In this document: positions 1-6,345 of the stretch, piece by piece | Position numbering within the stretch: the first letter of the stretch is position 1 | How the letters are laid out: every line of letters begins with the position of its first letter | Assembly: GCA_030637065.1 (NCBI GenBank) | Contig: DAOVVQ010000203.1 | Location: forward strand, 1 to 7,060 | Direction of reading: 5' to 3' | DNA length: 7,060 nt | From: Planctomycetota bacterium | GTDB taxonomy: Bacteria; Planctomycetota; Phycisphaerae; Sedimentisphaerales; Anaerohalosphaeraceae | The notes under the pieces: model-generated | The model's input: only the letters and a program-made list of their open reading frames with translations | What the model was told of the DNA's origin: nothing | Databases searched by the model: none | Made by a program: the position numbers and the translations under genes

Positions 1-972
1 AACCCTTAGTTTATCGGCCATCTGGCCCGTATTCCAGTACCGGACATAGATATCTCCTTCGGCGAGTTTTTCATATATCGCCCCAGCCCGGCTGATTTGG
101 GCCAGCAGAAAATTCGTTTCGCTCGGGCCGACCTGAAAGCCAAGGCCCGTAAGCTCCTCCGTCATGCGGGCCCTTTCAGCAACGACTTTTTCGACGTTGG
201 CCTTAAAGTAATCCTGGTCCATGATCGCCGCTGTCGCCGCTGCTATCGATACGGCGTCTACATTATAGGAATCCTTAACTTTCATCAGACCGGCAATCAG
301 CCCCTCACTGGCAACGCCAAAGCCGAAACGCAGTCCCGCCAACGAGTAACCCTTGCTCATCGACCGAAGTATTATCACATTATCGAACTGCTCAACCAGC
401 TGGATGCAATTATCCCCGGCAAAGTCGACATAAGCCTCATCGATCAGCAGCACGCCGGAAAGCCCCTCGGCCAACTCGGCCAGATCGTTGGCCGCAATCT
501 GCCTGCCGGTCGGGGCATTGGGATTACACACTATCGTAAGTGCCGCCCCAGCCGCAACCAGCTTATCACGCCAGTTCTCGTCGGCAAAATCAGCCTCGAT
601 CACCTGGCAATCCTGCAGATTTGCCAACACCTCGTACAGCGAATATGTCGGCACCGGCCAGGCTGCGGGGCGACCGCAGTCGCAAAATGCCCGAAAGCAG
701 ATCGTCAGCAGGTCATCGCCGCCGTTCGTGCAGATGATATTCTCCGGGCGCACGCCAAGAACCTCCGCTGCCGCCTGGCGAAAGCCATCTGCCAACGGCT
801 GAGGATAGCGGCGAAGCCCTTCCGCCGAGAGAGACTCGATAGCCTCGGTCACCTTCGGCGAAGGCGGATAGGGATTCTCATTGGTATTGAGCTTGACCAC
901 ATCGGCCCCATCCGGCTGAAATCCCGGCACATAACCTGTCAGTTTTTCAATATTTTCCCTGAAATAGCCCAT
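1..972 (-). CDS. hisC: Histidinol-phosphate aminotransferase, C-terminal end cut by window edge
   Basis: PLP-dependent class I/II aminotransferase that converts imidazole-acetol phosphate and glutamate to L-histidinol phosphate in cytoplasmic histidine biosynthesis. Read on the minus strand from ATG at 972, it gives 324 codons without a stop; family members are about 350-370 residues, so roughly 25-40 residues lie beyond base 1. Visible landmarks are the N-terminal LNTNENPYPPSP (28-39), NPNAPTG (150-156), DEAYVDF (178-184, with the PLP-contacting Asp178 and Tyr181), SMSKGYSLAGLRFG (204-217, with Schiff-base Lys207 and Arg215) and, near the edge, VRYWNTG, matching the family's 'VRYF' segment. 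The start agrees with the usual HisC N-terminus, although only a weak GGG lies upstream and a GTG sits two codons earlier. It follows accD by 92 bases on the same strand. A related class I aminotransferase of other specificity is possible but less likely, given the NENP and SKGYSLAG segments. Confidence 0.93.
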   Translation of the reverse strand, partial: MGYFRENIEKLTGYVPGFQPDGADVVKLNTNENPYPPSPKVTEAIESLSAEGLRRYPQPLADGFRQAAAEVLGVRPENIICTNGGDDLLTICFRAFCDCGRPAAWPVPTYSLYEVLANLQDCQVIEADFADENWRDKLVAAGAALTIVCNPNAPTGRQIAANDLAELAEGLSGVLLIDEAYVDFAGDNCIQLVEQFDNVIILRSMSKGYSLAGLRFGFGVASEGLIAGLMKVKDSYNVDAVSIAAATAAIMDQDYFKANVEKVVAERARMTEELTGLGFQVGPSETNFLLAQISRAGAIYEKLAEGDIYVRYWNTGQMADKLRV

Positions 973-1002
973 TTTCACGCCCAAAAACACTTTCAAACCC
1001 GA

Positions 1003-1008
1003 ATTATA
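1003..1008 (-). promoter_or_regulatory. Possible -10 element upstream of hisC
   Basis: A perfect TATAAT lies on the minus strand in the 92-base gap between accD and hisC, which would start transcription about 20-25 bases before the hisC ATG. No convincing -35 hexamer is found 16-18 bases upstream, and there is no TG extension, so hisC may simply be read through from accD. Confidence 0.25.
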
Positions 1009-1064
1009 CGCACCGATACCGCCAAACGAAAGAGATTTTACGAAATTGCCGCCGCAGAAATGTG

Positions 1065-1910
1065 CTATTTGCCGCAGTAATCGATGAGGCGTCCGATCTC
1101 GCTTCGCAGGTCTTTGCGATGGACGATCATGTCGATAAAGCCGTGCTCTAACAGGAACTCGGACCGCTGGAAGCCCTCGGGCAGTTCGACCTTAATGGTC
1201 TGGTATATCGTCCGCGGGCCGGCAAAACCGATCAGGGCCTCCGGCTCGGCGATGATGATGTCGCCTAACATTGCAAAGCTGGCTGTTACTCCGCCCGTCG
1301 TCGGGTCCGTCAGCACCGAGATAAACAGCCCACCCGCTTCGTCATATTTGGCAAGTGCAGCGCTCGTCTTGGCCATCTGGCCTAAGGAAACGACCCCCTC
1401 GTGCATCCGGGCCCCGCCGGAGCTGCTGACAACCACTAACGGCAGCGATTCTTCGATGGCCTTATCGACTGCGACGCAGAACCGTTCGCCGACGACCATG
1501 CCCATCGATCCGCCCAAAAAATCGAAGTTCATCACGCTGAGCATTACGCCACGACCGCGAATGAACGCCTTGCCAACCAAAATCGCCTCGTCGCCGCCAT
1601 CCTTTTTGCGGCCCTCCTTGAGGCGGTTCTTATACTTCTTGCCGGAACATTCGAATTTCAGTGGGTCATTCGATGCGATGTCCTGGCACATAGGCTCGAA
1701 CGATCCTTCGTCAGCCAGCTGCGCGATCCGCGTGGCGCCGTTGATCCGAAAATGCCCCTCGCACTCCGGACAGACGTACAGGTTTTTCTCGACCGTCTTT
1801 TTGTGGAGCATGTGCTGGCAGGATGGACACCCCATCCAGAGCCCGTCGGGCATCCGGCGGCGCGGCTTTAGCGAATAGCCGTCCCATTTTGATTTCGATT
1901 TATCTGCCAT
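1065..1910 (-). CDS. accD: Acetyl-CoA carboxylase carboxyltransferase subunit beta
   Basis: Beta half of the carboxyltransferase of multi-subunit acetyl-CoA carboxylase. With AccA it moves the carboxyl group from biotin on AccB to acetyl-CoA, giving malonyl-CoA for fatty acid synthesis. The 281 residues match the usual bacterial length (about 280-300). The N-terminal zinc ribbon is complete: C28-x2-C31 and C47-x2-C50. The crotonase-like carboxyltransferase core follows, with NFDFLGGSMG (128-137), the oxyanion-hole segment SSSGGARMHEG (162-172), TDPTTGGVTASFA (201-213) and FAGPRTI (229-235). All key residues of the family are present. No accA lies in the window. The ATG at 1910 fits the family N-terminus (MADKSKSKWDG), but it has no ribosome binding site at normal distance: the only good one, GAGGAG at 1934-1939, is 23 bases away (see findings). 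An extended -10 promoter lies just upstream, so accD, with or without hisC, may be transcribed separately from rpe. Confidence 0.97.
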   Translation of the reverse strand: MADKSKSKWDGYSLKPRRRMPDGLWMGCPSCQHMLHKKTVEKNLYVCPECEGHFRINGATRIAQLADEGSFEPMCQDIASNDPLKFECSGKKYKNRLKEGRKKDGGDEAILVGKAFIRGRGVMLSVMNFDFLGGSMGMVVGERFCVAVDKAIEESLPLVVVSSSGGARMHEGVVSLGQMAKTSAALAKYDEAGGLFISVLTDPTTGGVTASFAMLGDIIIAEPEALIGFAGPRTIYQTIKVELPEGFQRSEFLLEHGFIDMIVHRKDLRSEIGRLIDYCGK

Positions 1911-1933
1911 AACTTGATTAGCTATTGGTCTTA

Positions 1934-1939
1934 CTCCTC
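1934..1939 (-). promoter_or_regulatory. Shine-Dalgarno GAGGAG, oddly distant from accD ATG
   Basis: This is a strong GAGGAG, but 23 bases separate it from the accD ATG at 1910. It is correctly spaced (8 bases) for an in-frame ATA codon at 1925-1923. It also overlaps the start of a seven-codon ORF, MRSKTNS (1941-1918), that ends 7 bases before the accD ATG. Which reading operates cannot be settled from sequence alone. Confidence 0.5.
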
Positions 1940-1955
1940 ATTATTCCGCTGGGGT

Positions 1956-1964
1956 ATTATACCA
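1956..1964 (-). promoter_or_regulatory. Extended -10 promoter before accD
   Basis: The minus strand reads TGGTATAAT, that is TG-n-TATAAT, a full extended -10 element, 30 bases after the rpe stop codon. No TTGACA-like -35 is seen, which extended -10 promoters can do without. Transcription would start near 1949, giving a leader of about 40 bases to the accD ATG, with GAGGAG within the first 15 bases. The element is embedded in a short dyad, GGTAT-A-ATACC. Confidence 0.45.
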
Positions 1965-1993
1965 AATCAATGGCAAAAAAGCCATATTCGCAT

Positions 1994-2668
1994 TTACGCC
2001 CACGCCGCCCGAATCGCCGCGATTGCCCCAGCCCGGTCAGACTTCGAGAAAATGGCATTGCCAGCGACCAGGGTGTCGGCACCATAGCTGATTACCAAAG
2101 CCGCTGTGTCGGGATCTACCCCGCCGTCAACCTCGATCCGGACGTCGGGGCCTACTAACTGCCTTATCTCACTGCACTTACGAGCCGCCGAGTCGATGAA
2201 CGTTTGCCCGCCGAAACCTGGATAAACCGTCATTACCAGCACCATATCGCAGAGCGGGGCAACCTCGGCGATCGCCTCGACCGGGGTATCGGGATTTAGC
2301 GTTATGCCAGCGGTTACACCCAGATCATGCAGTTTTTCGATAAGTTTTGCCGGCTCGCGGGCCGCCTCGATGTGAAAACTGATGTGATTAGAGCCCGCCT
2401 CAACAAACTGCTCGGCATATTTTTCCGGCTCGGAGATCATCAGGTGTGTATCGAAAACAACCTGGCTGTACTTGCGAAGCTTGGCCACCACCACCGGCCC
2501 GATCGTAATATTCGGCACAAAATGACCGTCCATCACATCCAGATGGATCATACTGACACCAGCCGACTCAACCTCGGCGATCTCAGAGGCAAGGTTCGCA
2601 AAGTCAGCACTCAATATCGACGGCGATATCTCAATCGTCCCCGGCTTAGGTAATCGCAAATCAGACAT
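1994..2668 (-). CDS. rpe: Ribulose-phosphate 3-epimerase
   Basis: TIM-barrel, metal-dependent epimerase that interconverts D-ribulose 5-phosphate and D-xylulose 5-phosphate in the pentose phosphate pathway (or Calvin cycle). The 224 residues are the normal family length. Landmarks are SPSILSADFANL (15-26), HLDVMDGHFVPN (42-53), FDTHLMI (72-78), MTVYPGFGGQTF (146-157) and EVDGG (179-183). The four metal ligands of the family correspond to His42, Asp44, His75 and Asp181; Asp44 and Asp181 are also the catalytic acid/base pair. The phosphate-binding end reads GADTLVAGNAIF (196-207). The ATG at 2668 gives about nine extra residues before the conserved ISPSILSADF; its GAGGG (2672-2676) is only 3 bases away, which is close. 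No other methionine or plausible start lies before the conserved block. It lies 72 bases downstream of pgk on the same strand and is probably cotranscribed with it. Confidence 0.97.
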   Translation of the reverse strand: MSDLRLPKPGTIEISPSILSADFANLASEIAEVESAGVSMIHLDVMDGHFVPNITIGPVVVAKLRKYSQVVFDTHLMISEPEKYAEQFVEAGSNHISFHIEAAREPAKLIEKLHDLGVTAGITLNPDTPVEAIAEVAPLCDMVLVMTVYPGFGGQTFIDSAARKCSEIRQLVGPDVRIEVDGGVDPDTAALVISYGADTLVAGNAIFSKSDRAGAIAAIRAAWA

Positions 2669-2740
2669 AAACCCTCAATTCCATAAAGTCACGCAGTCAA
2701 AAACGCAACGCTTCTTACATCTACGTTCTTATCCGCCCTG

Positions 2741-3979
2741 TTACTTGTCATCCAGGATATCAAGGCATACGAATTTTTTGCCTTCGAGAAACTCAAGGCT
2801 GGCTCCGCCGCCGGTGGAGATGTGGCTGACCTTGTCCTCGAGCCCCATATTCACGATAGCGCTTGCACTGTCGCCGCCGCCGATGATGCTCTTGGCGCCC
2901 TTGCCGGTAGCCTCGGCCACCGCCATCGCCACCGCCTTGGTCCCTTCGTCAAAGGGTTCAAGCTCAAAAACACCCATCGGACCGTTCCAGACGATCGTCC
3001 TGGCCCCTTCGAGTTTTCCGGCAAAGAGCTTTTGCGACTTGGGACCGATATCCAAACCTTGCCAATCAGGCTCGATATCGCTTTCGACAACCTTATTTTC
3101 GGCATTAGCCTTGAACTCTTTGGCTACCACCGTATCGACGGGCAGCACGATCTCACAGCCGATCTGACGGGCCTTTTCTACCAGACCGCCCGCCTTCTCG
3201 ACAAAATCATCCTCGCAAAGACTGTTGCCGATCTCTCTGCCCTGGGCCTTAAAAAACGTATACGCCATCGCCCCGCCTATCAGGATGCGGTCGACTTTTT
3301 GCAGCAGATTCTCGATGACACCGATCTTGTCGGAGACCTTGGCCCCGCCTAATATCGCGACAAAGGGCCTTTCCGGATCGCTGACAGTTTGCCCGAGGAA
3401 CTTCAGCTCCTTTTCGATCAGGAAGCCGCTGACCCGGTCCTTGCCTTCCATCATCACAGGTACCGTATACATCGAGGCATTGTCACGATGGGCTGTGCCA
3501 AACGCGTCGTCAACGTAGACATCGGCCAGAGCGGCGATCTGCTTTGCAAACTCGTCTTTGGCCTGGCGAAGCTGCGGGTCATCTTTGGCGGCCTTATCCT
3601 TGATCGTCTCGGGCTTATGAAAACGCAGGTTCTCAAGCAGCAACACATCGCCGGCCTTAAGAGCGGCGGCCTTGGCTGTGACATCGTCACCGATGCAGTC
3701 GTCGGCAAATATGACGTCCCTGCCCAAAAGCTCGCCGAGCCGTTTGGCAACCGGCAAAAGCGACAGCTTTGCATTTCGCTCGCCCTTGGGTCTGCCTAAA
3801 TGACTCATCAGGATAACCGCACCGCCATTTTCGAGCACATGCTTTATCGTCGGCAGCGCCTTGGTGATCCTGGCGTCACTGGTAATATTGCCCGCCTCAT
3901 CCAGCGGAACATTAAAATCGCACCGGATCAGAACCTTCTTATCCGCCACATTGATATCCGCAACCGTTTTTTTGGCCAT
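2741..3979 (-). CDS. pgk: Phosphoglycerate kinase
   Basis: Reversible transfer of phosphate between 1,3-bisphosphoglycerate and ADP, giving 3-phosphoglycerate and ATP; the step next to Gap in glycolysis/gluconeogenesis. The 412 residues are full length. The N-terminal substrate domain shows RCDFNVPL (19-26), SHLGRPKG (59-66), LENLRFHKPE (115-124) and DDAFGTAHR (157-165). The C-terminal nucleotide domain shows GGAKVSDKIG (211-220), WNGPMGVFE (331-339), GGGDSAS (367-373) and STGGGASLEFLEGK (388-401). The loop after LRFHKPE, about residues 125-143, is somewhat longer than in E. coli Pgk. I start it at 3979 (MAKKTVADINV) because GGAAGGGG sits 5 bases upstream; an in-frame ATG five codons earlier and a TTG at 4006 lack a ribosome binding site. 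An intrinsic terminator lies 42 bases before the start codon, so expression from the gap promoter would need readthrough. Confidence 0.98.
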   Translation of the reverse strand: MAKKTVADINVADKKVLIRCDFNVPLDEAGNITSDARITKALPTIKHVLENGGAVILMSHLGRPKGERNAKLSLLPVAKRLGELLGRDVIFADDCIGDDVTAKAAALKAGDVLLLENLRFHKPETIKDKAAKDDPQLRQAKDEFAKQIAALADVYVDDAFGTAHRDNASMYTVPVMMEGKDRVSGFLIEKELKFLGQTVSDPERPFVAILGGAKVSDKIGVIENLLQKVDRILIGGAMAYTFFKAQGREIGNSLCEDDFVEKAGGLVEKARQIGCEIVLPVDTVVAKEFKANAENKVVESDIEPDWQGLDIGPKSQKLFAGKLEGARTIVWNGPMGVFELEPFDEGTKAVAMAVAEATGKGAKSIIGGGDSASAIVNMGLEDKVSHISTGGGASLEFLEGKKFVCLDILDDK

Positions 3980-3984
3980 AACTG

Positions 3985-3992
3985 CCCCTTCC
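3985..3992 (-). promoter_or_regulatory. Ribosome binding site fixing the pgk start
   Basis: GGAAGGGG on the minus strand, 5 bases before the ATG at 3979. It favours 3979 over the in-frame upstream ATG, which overlaps this element, and over the TTG at 4006. Confidence 0.7.
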
Positions 3993-4020
3993 ATATCAAT
4001 ATTCAAGCCGTGTTCAATGT

Positions 4021-4066
4021 TAAAAAAAGGGCACGTAAGGCCATGCTGCGTGCCCCGTGCCCTTTT
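4021..4066 (-). terminator. Intrinsic terminator between gap and pgk, with duplicated 5' arm
   Basis: On the minus strand AAAAGGGCACG (4066-4056) pairs with CGTGCCCTTTT (4035-4025), an 11-bp perfect stem, and is followed by further U residues (TTTTTTT at 4028-4022). GGGCACG occurs twice in tandem on the 5' side (4062-4056 and 4055-4049), so either copy can pair with the single CGTGCCC (4035-4029), giving a 20- or 13-base loop. It lies about 145 bases after the gap stop and 42 bases before the pgk start. It should end most gap transcripts or, if partial, set the gap:pgk ratio. Confidence 0.85.
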
Positions 4067-4210
4067 AGAATCAAATACCCATAGGCGATCACTCCAAACG
4101 CCCGTATCATACCGATCCGCCTGAAAAAATGCGCGCTATACGCGGTTTAATCTTTTGGCTTACAACAACTTACCAGATCTGCACCGCGAACTCCATTAAT
4201 ACCATTGGTA

Positions 4211-5227
4211 TTACATCTTGGCCATCTTCTCCATGATGTCGACGGTGCGATTCGAGTAGCCCCATTCGTTGTCATACCAACTGACGACCTTGACCATGTT
4301 GCCGGCCATCACCATCGTGCAGAGCGAATCGAAAATGCTCGAAGCGGGATTGCCAATGATATCACTGCTGGCAATCGGCTCGTCGCAATATTCGAGAATA
4401 CCCTTAAGCGCGCCGCCTGCGGCAGCCTTTACCGCGGCATTTACGCTCTCAGCGGTCGCTTCCTTACCGAGTTCGACGACGAGATCGACACAACTGCCGA
4501 CGATTACCGGCACTCTGAGTGCAAAACCGTCGAGCTTGCCGTTGAGCTTCGGGATAACCATGCCAACGGCCTTGGCTGCACCGGTGGTCGTCGGGATGAT
4601 ATTCGCCGCAGCGGCACGACTTCGACGCAGGTCGGAATGGATCATATCCGATACATTCTGGTCGTTCGTATAAGCGTGAACCGTGGTCATAAGACCTCTC
4701 TTGATATCGAACGTCTCATCAAGGACCTTGGCCAGAGGTGCAAGACAGTTGGTCGTGCAACTGGCATTGGAGATGAATTTCGTATCCGCCTTCAGCACCT
4801 CATCGTTGACACCGAGAACAACCGTCGCCTCGATATCGTCCTTGGCGGGAACAGACAGAACAACCCTCTTCGCCCCTGCCTTGACATGGTCGCCATAACC
4901 GCCCTTGGGCGATTCCACGTTGCGGAAGATACCCGTCGACTCGACAACGGTCTCGACACCCATATCGCCCCACGGCAGATCCGCCGGGTTCCTGACACCC
5001 AGGATCTTGATCGCCTTGCCGTCGATCACGATCTCATTATCCGAAGCCTCGACCGTACCAGGCCATTTGCCCATGACGCTGTCATATTTGAACATATGAG
5101 CAAGACTCTTCGCGTCCGCCAGATCGTTAACCGCTACCAGTTCCAGGTCTCCCTGCCTCTGGAGCAGGACCCGTGTCACAGCCCGGCCAATACGACCGAA
5201 ACCGTTAATTGCAACTTTTGTTGCCAT
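4211..5227 (-). CDS. gap: Type I glyceraldehyde-3-phosphate dehydrogenase
   Basis: Oxidative phosphorylation of glyceraldehyde 3-phosphate to 1,3-bisphosphoglycerate, cytoplasmic, glycolysis/gluconeogenesis. The 338 residues are the normal length. The Rossmann motif is NGFGRIGR (8-15), and Asp35 in VAVNDL (31-36) indicates preference for NAD over NADP. The catalytic segment SNASCTTNCLAP (153-164) holds the nucleophile Cys157; His184 in TTVHAYT (181-187) is the general base; IIPTTTGAAKAVG (210-222) and WYDNEWGYSNR (317-327) are canonical. The segment after FALRVP reads VIVGSCVDL, where E. coli has TPNVSVVDL, a mild variation. The start ATG has AAGGAG 7 bases upstream and gives the exact family N-terminus (MATKVAINGFGRIGR). 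The gene has its own strong promoter and is followed by an intrinsic terminator, so it may be expressed as a high-level single-gene transcript with some readthrough into pgk. Confidence 0.98.
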   Translation of the reverse strand: MATKVAINGFGRIGRAVTRVLLQRQGDLELVAVNDLADAKSLAHMFKYDSVMGKWPGTVEASDNEIVIDGKAIKILGVRNPADLPWGDMGVETVVESTGIFRNVESPKGGYGDHVKAGAKRVVLSVPAKDDIEATVVLGVNDEVLKADTKFISNASCTTNCLAPLAKVLDETFDIKRGLMTTVHAYTNDQNVSDMIHSDLRRSRAAAANIIPTTTGAAKAVGMVIPKLNGKLDGFALRVPVIVGSCVDLVVELGKEATAESVNAAVKAAAGGALKGILEYCDEPIASSDIIGNPASSIFDSLCTMVMAGNMVKVVSWYDNEWGYSNRTVDIMEKMAKM

Positions 5228-5234
5228 CGAAACT

Positions 5235-5240
5235 CTCCTT
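5235..5240 (-). promoter_or_regulatory. Ribosome binding site of gap
   Basis: AAGGAG on the minus strand, 7 bases before the gap ATG at 5227: close to ideal, as expected for a highly expressed glycolytic gene. Confidence 0.8.
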
Positions 5241-5298
5241 TTTTGTCCTAAGGATTCAGTTTATACGTATCCATCCCTCTGCAGATACAGCGCTGGAG

Positions 5299-5327
5299 AC
5301 TGTAAGTTTGCAGGGCACGATTGTCAA
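5299..5327 (-). promoter_or_regulatory. Sigma-70-type promoter of gap
   Basis: On the minus strand a perfect -35 TTGACA (5327-5322) is followed by a 17-base spacer and the -10 TACAGT (5304-5299; four of six consensus bases). An A/T-rich stretch containing GATAATTTACAATTAA precedes the -35 and could act as an UP element. Transcription would start near 5292, leaving a leader of about 65 bases. No CIRCE-type repeat or recognisable riboswitch is visible in the leader. Confidence 0.75.
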
Positions 5328-5432
5328 GCATTAATTGTAAATTATCCCCAGCAAAATCGTATGCAACCGTTTTTTCGCCTTGCGGGTGGACCGGAAGGAT
5401 AGGGTCGGCACTACGCGGTCGACACGCCGATG

Positions 5433-5466
5433 AAGGCGTAAACAGCATCGATTTCGCCTTTAAGGC
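5433..5466 (-). other. Inverted repeats just after the unknown gene
   Basis: Within 40 bases after the stop of the unknown gene lie two overlapping dyads: GCCTT-T-AAGGC (5456-5466), and AAGGCG/CGCCTT (5433-5438 and 5455-5460), the latter extendable by an AAA/TTT pairing. There is no U-run on the minus strand, so this is at best a weak or Rho-assisted 3' end; no better terminator separates the unknown gene from the gap promoter. Confidence 0.3.
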
Positions 5467-5469
5467 CTG

Positions 5470-6195
5470 CTAAGGCTGTTTATCCTTGCTCTGAGTCAGA
5501 AACTCCCAGACCTGATTGGCCGCATATTCCTCCAGGGGATTGAGGTAGGCGGCTGGGTCGAATTTCTGGTCCTTTTGCAGGAGTTTCGGTTGAGGCCAGA
5601 CGAAATTGGTCTCGATCAGGAGTTTTGTCGGCTCCCGCAGGAACGACTCGATCCGTATCTCGATCGAGATCGGCTCCTGGCCCTCCGCCGCATGAGGGGG
5701 CATAAGCAGCCTCAGACCGCCACCGGCAACGGGTCTCGGCCCCAGGCATTGAAAATCCTGGCCCGACTGGCCCAGACGTTCCTCCCAGAGATATTTAAAT
5801 GCGTGCTCGTGCGAACTGTACAGGTGCTGGATCTTCGCCGAGGCCCTGACGATCTGATAGCGGCCGGCGGCGAACGTCTGCTGATATGCGTCGGTAACCG
5901 CGCTGGCATCGAGGACGAACATATCCAGGTCGCAGGAGGGGTTTTGGGCGATTATCTGGATGCCGGAAAGCTGCGGGGCCGGCGAATCGAGCTTTACGTG
6001 CAGGTTGGAAGGGTCCGTACGGTTGAGGGTATAGCTCCTGGCAGCTCGATTGGTCTGGGTGAACTCCAGGCCGCTATCCAGCAGGGCCCGCTGAAAGTCG
6101 ACGGTACTTGTCTTGTCCATGGTCCAGGGCACCGCCAGAACGAATCCAAGCTGAAAATGAACGCTTGTCCTGGAATTGCGATTTATGGCATCCAT
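5470..6195 (-). CDS. Protein of unknown function, 241 residues
   Basis: I do not recognise this protein. It is 241 residues with no clear signal peptide or membrane segment; a short hydrophobic run (FQLGFVLAVPW, 14-24) near the N-terminus is too short to span a membrane. Composition is mixed, with aromatic and charged residues spread along the length and only two cysteines. A C-terminal stretch around residues 175-235 alternates strands and helix-like segments (EIRIESFLREPTKLLIETNF, then a proline-rich turn, then NPLEEYAANQVWEFL), suggesting a compact soluble domain. The start at 6195 is supported by AAGGAG 7 bases upstream. Met26 (MDKTSTVDF) is an alternative but has no ribosome binding site. 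It is transcribed toward gap, with its own probable promoter, and diverges from the 6S RNA. The ORF is long, uses codons like its neighbours and has proper signals, so it is very probably real. Confidence 0.8.
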   Translation of the reverse strand: MDAINRNSRTSVHFQLGFVLAVPWTMDKTSTVDFQRALLDSGLEFTQTNRAARSYTLNRTDPSNLHVKLDSPAPQLSGIQIIAQNPSCDLDMFVLDASAVTDAYQQTFAAGRYQIVRASAKIQHLYSSHEHAFKYLWEERLGQSGQDFQCLGPRPVAGGGLRLLMPPHAAEGQEPISIEIRIESFLREPTKLLIETNFVWPQPKLLQKDQKFDPAAYLNPLEEYAANQVWEFLTQSKDKQP

Positions 6196-6202
6196 CTAAT
6201 AA

Positions 6203-6208
6203 CTCCTT
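6203..6208 (-). promoter_or_regulatory. Ribosome binding site of the unknown gene
   Basis: AAGGAG on the minus strand, 7 bases before ATG at 6195; it decides for this start over Met26. Confidence 0.7.
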
Positions 6209-6225
6209 ATTAAAGGCCTCGACAT

Positions 6226-6255
6226 ATTGTATAGCAACCCCAGCGGGAAAGTAAA
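6226..6255 (-). promoter_or_regulatory. Probable promoter of the unknown gene
   Basis: Minus strand TTTACT (6255-6250; four of six -35 matches), an 18-base spacer, then TACAAT (6231-6226; five of six -10 matches). The start of transcription would fall near 6219, leaving a leader of about 24 bases that includes the AAGGAG. Confidence 0.4.
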
Positions 6256-6345
6256 AGGCAAAATAAAAAAGCCAGACCCACCTCCGCCCGAAATCGGCCC
6301 AGCAAATAGGGAAATATAACCATTCAGGTATCCGCTCCAAGCCAA

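Noticed and set aside
97..1080. Long plus-strand ORF (327 residues)
   Set aside because: Lies antisense to hisC, which has all aminotransferase motifs; the plus-strand translation is rich in His, Arg and Gln without any family pattern, and there is no ribosome binding site.
1084..1878. Plus-strand ORF (264 residues) opposite accD
   Set aside because: Antisense shadow; Ser/Pro-rich translation typical of the reverse of a real coding frame.
1970..1985. ATGGC/GCCAT hairpin after rpe as a terminator
   Set aside because: Only a 5-bp stem, and the T-run is in the loop rather than after the stem.
4205..5251. Long plus-strand ORF (348 residues) opposite gap
   Set aside because: Antisense shadow of gap produced by its codon bias; no recognisable domains, and the minus-strand reading is a canonical enzyme.
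5228..5300. Riboswitch or CIRCE element in the gap leader
   Set aside because: The leader is only about 65 bases, with no recognisable aptamer and no TTAGCACTC repeats.
5248..5448. Minus-strand ORF of 66 residues upstream of gap
   Set aside because: It spans the gap promoter (-35 and -10) and leader, lacks a ribosome binding site and has no family features.
6074..6340. Minus-strand ORF of 88 residues with an aromatic hydrophobic N-terminal half
   Set aside because: Overlaps the start, ribosome binding site and promoter of the 241-residue gene in another frame, and has no ribosome binding site of its own; the hydrophobic look comes from A/T-rich intergenic DNA.
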